Source of the DNA: Clostridiaceae bacterium
GTDB lineage: Bacteria; Bacillota; Clostridia; Oscillospirales; QAMX01
Assembly: GCA_016297585.1 (NCBI GenBank)
Contig: JAEDGJ010000076.1
Span: 1 to 11,325 of the forward strand
DNA: 11,325 bases
Direction: 5' to 3'
Shown here: one piece after another, positions 5,932 to 11,325 of the stretch
Numbering within the stretch: the stretch's first letter is position 1
How the letters are laid out: each line of letters begins with the position of its first letter
Program-made: the position numbers and the translations under genes
The notes under the pieces: generated by a model
Told to the model about the DNA's origin: nothing
What the model saw: only the letters and a program-made list of their open reading frames with translations
Database searches by the model: none

Positions 5932-7605
5932 ATGATGGATTCAAGCAAGTATCGGGTGGGATATTTCCCGGTCGATAAGCAGTACAACAAATGGGTGGAG
6001 AAAGATCACATCGAAAAGCCGCCGGTGTGGTGCAGTGTTGATATGCGTGACGGCAACCAGAGCCTTATCATTCCGATGAGTCTGGAAGAAAAGCTGGAGT
6101 ATTACAAGGTCCTTCTGGATGTTGGTTTTAAGGAGATCGAAGTCGGCTTTCCTGCCGCCAGTGAAACCGAGTACGTATTCCTGCGCACCTTGATCGATAA
6201 AAACATGATCCCCGATGACGTAACGGTGCAGGTGCTTACGCAGTGCCGTGAGCATATTATCCGTAAAACCTTCGATGCCTGTAAGGGTGCGCCGAGTGCC
6301 ATCATTCACTTTTACAATTCGGTGAGCGTGGTACAGCGCGAACAGGTTTTCATGAAATCCAAGGAAGAGATCAAGAAGATTGCCGTTGACGGCGCCAAAC
6401 TCGTAAAGAAGCTGGCAAGCGAGTATGAGGGCAACTTCCGTTTCGAGTATTCTCCGGAATCCTTTACGGGAACCGAGCCCGAATACGCACTTGAAGTCTG
6501 CAATGCCGTTCTCGACGTTTTGGAGCCGAGCGCAGACAACAATGTCATCATCAATCTGCCCGTAACCGTGGAAATGAGTTCGCCTCACGTCTACGCCTCG
6601 CAGGTCGAGTATATGAGTGAAAACCTGAAATACCGTGAGTTCGTAACCCTCTCGCTGCATCCTCACAACGACAGAGGAACGGGCGTTGCCGATACCGAGC
6701 TCGCGCTGCTTGCCGGTGCGGACCGTGTGGAAGGCACCCTGTTCGGCAACGGTGAGCGAACGGGCAATGTCGATATCATCACCCTGGCGATGAATATGTA
6801 CGCGCACGGCGTGGATCCGAAGCTGGATCTCTCCAATATGAATGAGCTCGTTGATGTGTACGAAAGATGCACCCGTATGCATGTATACGAAAGAGCCCCC
6901 TATGCGGGCGCCCTTGTATTCGCCGCCTTCTCCGGTTCCCATCAGGATGCGATTGCGAAGGGTATGAAGTACAGAGCCAAAAACAAGCTCCACGAATGGA
7001 CGGTGCCGTATATCCCGATCGATCCCAAGGATATCGGAAGAACCTACGATGCCGATGTGATCCGCGTCAATTCCCAGTCCGGCAAGGGCGGTATCGGGTA
7101 TCTTCTGGAACAGAGCTTCGGATATAATCTTCCCGCAAAGATGCGGGAGCATCTCAGCTATCTGTGCAAGCATATCTCCGACAGCGAGCACAAGGAGCTT
7201 CGCCCGGATGAAGTGTTTGAGATCTTCACAGAGAATTATCTGAACCTCGACAGCGGGATCTCCGTAACCGATTTTGACTTCATGCGTGAAAACGATACGG
7301 TCAAGATCGATATCACCTTTAAGCGAGACGGCAAGGAGACCGAGCTGGAAGCCGAGGGCAACGGTACGCTCAGCGCCGTCAACAATGCCCTTTGTGCGTT
7401 TACCGGAGAGGAATATTCTCTGGAGGTGTTTACCCAGCACAGCATGCAGGGCGAAGGTTCGCAGAGCGTCGCGGCCTCCTATATCGGTCTTGAACGGGAG
7501 GACGGCTCGATGTATTGGGGCGCCGGAACCGATACGGACGTGATTACGGCCAGCACAAAAGCGCTTCTCAGTGCATTCCATAATATGACCAAGGGAGGAA
7601 AGTAA
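5932..7605 (+). CDS. leuA: 2-isopropylmalate synthase, yeast/actinobacterial type
   Basis: LeuA condenses 2-ketoisovalerate with acetyl-CoA to 2-isopropylmalate, the committed and normally leucine-inhibited step of leucine synthesis. The 557-residue protein is of the longer form best known from yeast and Corynebacterium, with an N-terminal extension before the TIM barrel (VWCSVDMRDGNQSLI, residues 32-46). Arg39 and Asp40 are in the catalytic DMRDGNQ motif. The metal-site HPHNDRGTG (243-251, His243 and His245) and the GNGERTGN loop (272-279) are intact. The C-terminal part from about 430 fits the LeuA dimer domain that binds leucine. Two ATGs occur in tandem (5932, 5935); AAAGGAG at 5915-5921 is 10 bases before the first, so I take 5932, with 5935 possible. 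It is the first gene of the T-box-controlled operon; leuC follows after one base. Codon use is more A/T-rich than in the his genes. Confidence 0.96.
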   Translation: MMDSSKYRVGYFPVDKQYNKWVEKDHIEKPPVWCSVDMRDGNQSLIIPMSLEEKLEYYKVLLDVGFKEIEVGFPAASETEYVFLRTLIDKNMIPDDVTVQVLTQCREHIIRKTFDACKGAPSAIIHFYNSVSVVQREQVFMKSKEEIKKIAVDGAKLVKKLASEYEGNFRFEYSPESFTGTEPEYALEVCNAVLDVLEPSADNNVIINLPVTVEMSSPHVYASQVEYMSENLKYREFVTLSLHPHNDRGTGVADTELALLAGADRVEGTLFGNGERTGNVDIITLAMNMYAHGVDPKLDLSNMNELVDVYERCTRMHVYERAPYAGALVFAAFSGSHQDAIAKGMKYRAKNKLHEWTVPYIPIDPKDIGRTYDADVIRVNSQSGKGGIGYLLEQSFGYNLPAKMREHLSYLCKHISDSEHKELRPDEVFEIFTENYLNLDSGISVTDFDFMRENDTVKIDITFKRDGKETELEAEGNGTLSAVNNALCAFTGEEYSLEVFTQHSMQGEGSQSVAASYIGLEREDGSMYWGAGTDTDVITASTKALLSAFHNMTKGGK

Positions 7606-7606
7606 A

Positions 7607-8866
7607 ATGGGAATGACTATGACACAGAAGATCCTTGCGTCCCACGCAGGACTTGATAAAGTGGAAGCGGGACAGCTGATCTCTGCAAAACTGGATATCG
7701 TTCTCGGCAACGATATCACCACCCCTGTGGCGGTGAATGAATTCAGAAAAGCGGGATTTGACAAGGTGTTCGATAAGGACAGAGTGGCAATAGTCCTGGA
7801 CCACTTCGTTCCGAACAAGGACATCAAGGCGGCGGAGCAGTCCAAGACCTGCCGCGAGTTTGCGTGTTCTCATTGTGTGAGCCACTTTTACGATGTGGGG
7901 AAAATGGGAATCGAACACGCGCTCCTTCCCGAACAGGGGATTGTTACCGCAGGAGACTGCATCATCGGCGCGGACAGCCACACCTGCACCTACGGAGCGC
8001 TCGGCGCCTTCTCGACGGGCGTCGGCTCTACCGATATGGCGGCAGGGATGGCAACCGGTATGGCGTGGTTTAAGGTTCCGTCTGCAATCAAATTTAACCT
8101 GACGGGAAAACTCCCCTCCAATTGCAGCGGTAAAGACGTGATCCTTACCATCATCGGGATGATCGGCGTGGACGGCGCGCTCTATAAGAGCATGGAATTT
8201 GTCGGTGACGGTGCTCACGGCCTTTCCATGGATGACCGCCTTTGCATCTGCAATATGGCAATCGAAGCCGGTGCCAAGAACGGCATTTTCCCCGTTGATA
8301 ATGTTACCCTCGAATATCTGAACGGGAGAAGCGAACGAGTTCCCGTTGTGTATGAGGCGGATGCCGATGCGGAATACGAAAAGGTGATCGACATAGATCT
8401 TTCCGGGATCGTTCCCACCGTCGCCTGCCCCCATCTTCCCGAAAATACACGCCCTGCAAGTGAATTGCACCACATTAAGGTGGATCAGGTCGTGATCGGG
8501 TCTTGCACCAACGGAAGAATGGAGGATATGGAAGCCGCCTACAACATTTTGAAGGGCAAAAAGGTCGCGGACGGAATCCGCTGCATTATCATCCCCGGCA
8601 CGATGCAGATCCTTCGTGAATGTGTTGAGCGCGGATACTATACCGCCTTCATTGATGCGGGAGCCGTTGTATCTACGCCCACCTGCGGTCCCTGCCTCGG
8701 CGGTTACATGGGCATTCTTGCCGCAGGCGAAAAATGTATTGCTACGACCAACCGGAACTTTGTTGGCCGTATGGGACATGTGGACAGCGAGGTTTACCTT
8801 GCCTCTCCTCATACCGCCGCCGCGAGTGCGCTGACCGGCTTCATTACCGAATATAAGGAGGCATGA
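7607..8866 (+). CDS. leuC: 3-isopropylmalate dehydratase large subunit
   Basis: LeuC with LeuD isomerises 2-isopropylmalate to 3-isopropylmalate through an aconitase-type [4Fe-4S] cluster. At 419 residues it is the shorter clostridial/archaeal-like form rather than the roughly 465-residue enteric form. Cluster ligands are visible as Cys300 in VIGSCTNGR, and Cys360 and Cys363 in PTCGPCLGG. Other marks are VLDHFVPNKD (63-72), GADSHTCTYGALGAFSTG (121-138) and NRNFVGRMG (382-390). GGGAGG at 7593-7598, inside the end of leuA, supports the ATG at 7607; in-frame ATGs at 7613 and 7619 are weaker choices. The TGA stop (8864-8866) comes just before the leuD start. This type is related to homoaconitase and methanogen enzymes, but the full leuACDB order makes leucine synthesis the clear role. 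Confidence 0.96.
   Translation: MGMTMTQKILASHAGLDKVEAGQLISAKLDIVLGNDITTPVAVNEFRKAGFDKVFDKDRVAIVLDHFVPNKDIKAAEQSKTCREFACSHCVSHFYDVGKMGIEHALLPEQGIVTAGDCIIGADSHTCTYGALGAFSTGVGSTDMAAGMATGMAWFKVPSAIKFNLTGKLPSNCSGKDVILTIIGMIGVDGALYKSMEFVGDGAHGLSMDDRLCICNMAIEAGAKNGIFPVDNVTLEYLNGRSERVPVVYEADADAEYEKVIDIDLSGIVPTVACPHLPENTRPASELHHIKVDQVVIGSCTNGRMEDMEAAYNILKGKKVADGIRCIIIPGTMQILRECVERGYYTAFIDAGAVVSTPTCGPCLGGYMGILAAGEKCIATTNRNFVGRMGHVDSEVYLASPHTAAASALTGFITEYKEA
8855..8861 (+). promoter_or_regulatory. Ribosome binding site that sets the leuD start
   Basis: AAGGAGG ends one base before the ATG at 8863, too close for initiation, but seven bases before the in-frame ATG at 8869. The spacing points to 8869 as the true leuD start, even though 8863 would give a neat ATGA overlap with leuC. 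Confidence 0.75.
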
Positions 8867-8868
8867 AA

Positions 8869-9354
8869 ATGAATACGCAGGGAAAAGTTTTCAAATATCC
8901 CGACAACGTGGATACGGATGTCATTATTCCTGCCCGTTATCTGAACACGCCCGACGCGAAGGAGCTTGCGCTTCATTGTATGGAGGATATTGACGCCGGG
9001 TTTGTCAAGAAGGTGAACTGCGGTGACGTGATGGTTGCCGGATGGAACTTTGGCTGCGGTTCTTCCCGCGAGCACGCGCCGCTGGTGATCAAGACCTGCG
9101 GCACGGGCTGCGTGATTGCCAAGAGCTTTGCCCGTATCTTCTACCGCAACGCGATCAACATCGGACTTCCGATTCTGGAGTGCGAGGAAGCGGCAGAAGA
9201 GATCAACGCAAACGACGAAGTCAAAATCGATTTTGATACGGGTGTCATTACCGACATCACAACCGGAAAGTCCTATCAGGCACAGCCTTTCCCGCCGTTT
9301 ATTCAGAACATCATCAAATGCGGCGGCCTGCTGAAATCCTTGAAAGAAGGCTGA
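8869..9354 (+). CDS. leuD: 3-isopropylmalate dehydratase small subunit
   Basis: LeuD is the swivelling small subunit that completes the isopropylmalate isomerase active site with LeuC. From 8869 it is 161 residues, the usual length of the short clostridial/archaeal-like form. It begins MNTQGKVFKYPDNVDTDVII, the expected N-terminus with the NVDTDVIIPARYL block (13-25), and carries the substrate-recognition motif GCGSSREHAP (62-71) and the AKSFARIFYRNAINIGLP stretch (84-101). An earlier ATG at 8863 adds only MK and sits too close to the ribosome site, so I chose 8869. It lies 2 bases after the leuC stop and ends 4 bases before leuB. LeuC and LeuD should be made in equal amounts from this mRNA. 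Confidence 0.95.
   Translation: MNTQGKVFKYPDNVDTDVIIPARYLNTPDAKELALHCMEDIDAGFVKKVNCGDVMVAGWNFGCGSSREHAPLVIKTCGTGCVIAKSFARIFYRNAINIGLPILECEEAAEEINANDEVKIDFDTGVITDITTGKSYQAQPFPPFIQNIIKCGGLLKSLKEG
9346..9350 (+). promoter_or_regulatory. Ribosome binding site for the TTG start of leuB
   Basis: GAAGG lies 8 bases before TTG at 9359, inside the last codons of leuD. No ATG or GTG in the leuB frame lies near a ribosome site before the conserved N-terminus, so this site supports the TTG start. Confidence 0.65.
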
Positions 9355-9358
9355 AACA

Positions 9359-10432
9359 TTGGTTAAGAATATTGCCGTTATCCGCGGCGATGGAATCGGT
9401 CCCGAAATTGTAAACGAGGCGCTCAAGGTGCTTGACCGGGTTGCCGAGCTTTACGGGCATACCTTCCGGTATACCGATGTGGACATGGGAGGATGTGCCA
9501 TCGACAAATACGGCGATCCGCTTCCCGAGTCCGAGCTGAAAAAGTGTGTGGAATCCGACAGCGTGCTGCTCGGAGCCGTCGGCGGCAGCAAGTGGAACGA
9601 TCTCCCCGGTTCTATGCGCCCGGAAAAGGGGCTGCTGCGGCTTCGTGCGGGGATGGGGGTTTACTCCAACAACCGCCCCGCAAAGATCTGGCCTCAGCTC
9701 AGCGATGCTTCCCCCTTGAAAAAATCCATTGTGGAACAGGGCATCGATTTTATTATCGTTCGGGAGCTGATCGGCGGCATTTACTTCGGCGAGCATAAGA
9801 CAGAAGGCGATACGGCGATCGATGTGCTGAAATACAATGAAAACGAGATCGAACGCATCGGAAGAATCGGTTTTGAAACAGCGCAGAAGAGAAACAAACG
9901 GCTCTGTTCGGTAGAAAAGAGCAATGTGCTCGATTCCAGCCGGCTCTGGAAAAAGGTCATGCACAGGCTTGCCGGGGAGTACCCCGATGTTGAACTTTCG
10001 GATATGCTGGTGGACAACTGCGCGATGCAGATCGTGAAAAACCCCGCCCAGTTCGATGTCATCGTAACCGAGAATATGTTCGGGGACATTCTGTCCGACG
10101 AAGCGTCCATGATCACGGGCTCTATCGGAATGATTCCCTCGTCCAGCCTCGGCGCGTCCTCCTGCGGTCTTTACGAGCCGATCCACGGTTCGGCACCGGA
10201 TATTGCGGGTCAGGATAAAGCCAATCCCATCGGGACCATCCTTTCTGCCGCGATGATGCTTCGCTTCAGCTTTGATATGCGGGCTGAGGCGGACGCAGTC
10301 GAAAACGCCGTTTCGGCATACCTTGACGCAGGCTGGCGTACGGCGGACATCATGAGCGAGGGCGGAAAACTCGTCGGCTGCCGTCGGTGCGGCGAGCTGA
10401 TTATTGAGAATATAAAAAGAGGCCGGGAATAA
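9359..10432 (+). CDS. leuB: 3-isopropylmalate dehydrogenase
   Basis: LeuB oxidises and decarboxylates 3-isopropylmalate to 2-ketoisocaproate with NAD+ and a divalent metal; a transaminase then makes leucine. The 357-residue product has the normal length and family motifs: VIRGDGIGPEI (7-17), RPEKGLLRLR and the substrate arginines near 96 and 106, VRELIGGIYFGE (134-145) with Tyr142, the catalytic Lys187 in SVEKSNVLDSS, the metal aspartates Asp219, Asp243 and Asp247 (VDN and FGDILSDEAS), and the NAD+-site GSAPDIAG (277-284) with Asn289. It starts with TTG at 9359, 4 bases after leuD; translation from TTG gives the normal N-terminus MVKNIAVIRGDG, so nothing is missing. The IYFGE and GSAPDIAG context argues for isopropylmalate rather than isocitrate or tartrate as substrate. 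It is the last leu gene here. Confidence 0.96.
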   Translation: MVKNIAVIRGDGIGPEIVNEALKVLDRVAELYGHTFRYTDVDMGGCAIDKYGDPLPESELKKCVESDSVLLGAVGGSKWNDLPGSMRPEKGLLRLRAGMGVYSNNRPAKIWPQLSDASPLKKSIVEQGIDFIIVRELIGGIYFGEHKTEGDTAIDVLKYNENEIERIGRIGFETAQKRNKRLCSVEKSNVLDSSRLWKKVMHRLAGEYPDVELSDMLVDNCAMQIVKNPAQFDVIVTENMFGDILSDEASMITGSIGMIPSSSLGASSCGLYEPIHGSAPDIAGQDKANPIGTILSAAMMLRFSFDMRAEADAVENAVSAYLDAGWRTADIMSEGGKLVGCRRCGELIIENIKRGRE

Positions 10433-10520
10433 TGCTGCTTTCCGGTGCGGCGGTTCCCGTATAAACCGCATTTTCGCAAGGCGGTGATGCCGTTTTCGGT
10501 TCTCCGGGCGGACCGCTTCC

Positions 10521-10552
10521 GGAATTTCCAAATGAAATCCCCCATTTTTTTT
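10521..10552 (+). terminator. Weak possible terminator after leuB
   Basis: GGAATTTC can pair with GAAATCC (10521-10528 with 10534-10540, one bulged A, loop CAAAT), and eight T follow at 10545-10552. The stem is weak and CCCA separates it from the T-run, so termination would be partial at best. The rest of the 134-nt spacer (10433-10566) shows no gene or clear promoter. The T-run is also very close to the next gene's ribosome site. Confidence 0.3.
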
Positions 10553-10566
10553 GACGGAGGTGTGCG

Positions 10567-11325
10567 ATGGCGATTCTGCAGGGATTGGAGTGGACGTTTG
10601 ACACGGCGGCGGAGCAGTACGAAAGGCTCCGCCCCGGGTATGTGGACGAGCTGTACCGGATGCTGTTTGACTACCGCCCCATCGGCGGGACGAGCCGGGT
10701 GCTGGAGATCGGCATCGGCGGGGGACAGGCGACGCTGCCGGTGCTGCGGACGGGCTGCGAGCTGACCGCGGTGGAGTACGGTGCGCATTTTTCCGAGCTG
10801 TGCCGGAAAAAGTTTGCGGACTATCCGAAATTCTCGGTGATCACGGGCCGGTTTGAGGACACGGACTTCGAGGAAAACGCCTACGACCTGATTTTTTCCG
10901 CCTCCGCCTTCCATTGGGTGCCGGAGGAGACCGGCTATCCGAAGGTGTTTTCCCTGCTGAAAAGCGGCGGGGCGTTCGCCCGGTTTGCCAACCATCCGGG
11001 ACGCGGTCAGGATAATCCCGCGCTCTCGGAGGCGCTCGACGAGGTCTACGCGGCGTACTATTACCGGTATTACGACCGGAAACCCCAGACTCCGGCAGCG
11101 TTTGGCGAGGAGCAGGCGCGGGATCGTGCCCGGATCGCCGAAAAATACGGGTTTACCGACATCCGATATGCCCTGTTTTACCGGACGCGGACCTTTTCTC
11201 CCGCAGAGTACCGGGCGCTGCTCGGCACCTATTCCGATCACATCGCCATCGCGGAGCCGGTCCGAACGGCGTTTTTCGAGAAAGTCGAGGAAGCGATCGA
11301 AGCCCACGGCGGCTCCATCACGATT
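10567..11325 (+). CDS. Class I SAM-dependent methyltransferase, 3' end cut off by the window
   Basis: The frame from ATG 10567 is open to the end of the window (253 residues, no stop). AdoMet-binding motif I is VLEIGIGGGQATLP (45-58), followed by AVEYG (68-72) with the acidic ribose-binding Glu70, an acidic motif II region (GRFEDTDF, 94-101) and the DLIFSASAFHWV block (107-118), the pattern of the Methyltransf_11/25 and trans-aconitate-methyltransferase-like groups. The N-terminus (LEWTFDTAAEQYERLRPGYVDEL) is also typical of this group. A tyrosine-rich patch, YAAYYYRYYD, occurs at 161-170. GGAGGT at 10556-10561 supports the start. The substrate cannot be told from sequence. The gene is GC-rich like the his side and unlike leuACDB, so it probably belongs to the surrounding chromosome and not to leucine synthesis. 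Most of the protein is present if it has the usual length of about 255-260. Confidence 0.88.
   Translation, partial: MAILQGLEWTFDTAAEQYERLRPGYVDELYRMLFDYRPIGGTSRVLEIGIGGGQATLPVLRTGCELTAVEYGAHFSELCRKKFADYPKFSVITGRFEDTDFEENAYDLIFSASAFHWVPEETGYPKVFSLLKSGGAFARFANHPGRGQDNPALSEALDEVYAAYYYRYYDRKPQTPAAFGEEQARDRARIAEKYGFTDIRYALFYRTRTFSPAEYRALLGTYSDHIAIAEPVRTAFFEKVEEAIEAHGGSITI

Noticed and set aside
5496..5935. Small open frames over the leu leader as protein genes
   Set aside because: They lie on the T-box stems and terminator, lack ribosome sites, and the RNA structure explains the sequence better.
5941..7845. A 634-codon open frame on the - strand opposite leuA and the start of leuC
   Set aside because: It mirrors the codons of strongly conserved leuA/leuC, has no family motif, and its long open length follows from the codon bias of the real genes.
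10500..10506. TTCTCCG after leuB as a copy of the tRNA-Ser 3' end (attachment-site repeat)
   Set aside because: Only 7 bases match, well within chance, and no integrase gene is present.
10445..10765. A 106-codon + strand frame at the methyltransferase
   Set aside because: The methyltransferase motifs are in another frame starting at 10567; this one is its shadow.

Overview
The window looks like a chromosomal segment of a GC-rich gut-type Firmicute, most likely class Clostridia (Oscillospirales-like). The clues are the short HisG plus HisZ pair, strong AGGAGG ribosome sites, sigma-A promoters with TTGACA and 17-bp spacing, a T-box riboswitch, and the clostridial/archaeal-like LeuC/LeuD pair. 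The genus cannot be fixed from sequence alone. Every recognised gene is on the + strand. The window is two amino-acid biosynthesis operons with a tRNA gene between them.

Region 1 (1-5106) is a tight histidine operon: hisZ (C-terminal part only), hisG, a small lipoprotein of unknown function, hisD, hisC, hisB and hisH. Several junctions are ATGA overlaps or abut directly. Together these cover the first step (HisG with HisZ), the IGP dehydratase, aminotransferase and dehydrogenase steps, and the glutaminase half of IGP synthase. hisA, hisF and hisI/hisE, which often follow hisH, are not here. No terminator is visible after hisH.

Region 2 (5107-5340) holds a consensus promoter, tRNA-Ser(GGA) with encoded CCA, and a strong intrinsic terminator.

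Region 3 (5341-10432) is a leucine operon: promoter, T-box leader with foldable antiterminator and terminator, a 151-nt spacer containing a 16-bp perfect palindrome, then leuA-leuC-leuD-leuB. These four genes take 2-ketoisovalerate to 2-ketoisocaproate. By eye the block is clearly less GC-rich (about 50-53% in a sampled line) than the his block (about 67% in a sampled line), which suggests a different history, possibly transfer next to the tRNA gene.

Region 4 (10433-11325) is a 134-nt spacer with a weak possible terminator, then a GC-rich class I SAM-dependent methyltransferase gene that runs off the window end.

I found no CRISPR array, transposase, phage gene or obviously new multi-gene system. 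The best items for follow-up are the lipoprotein inside the his operon, the his operon stopping at hisH, the leu block's composition shift beside a tRNA gene, and the palindrome between the T-box and leuA.
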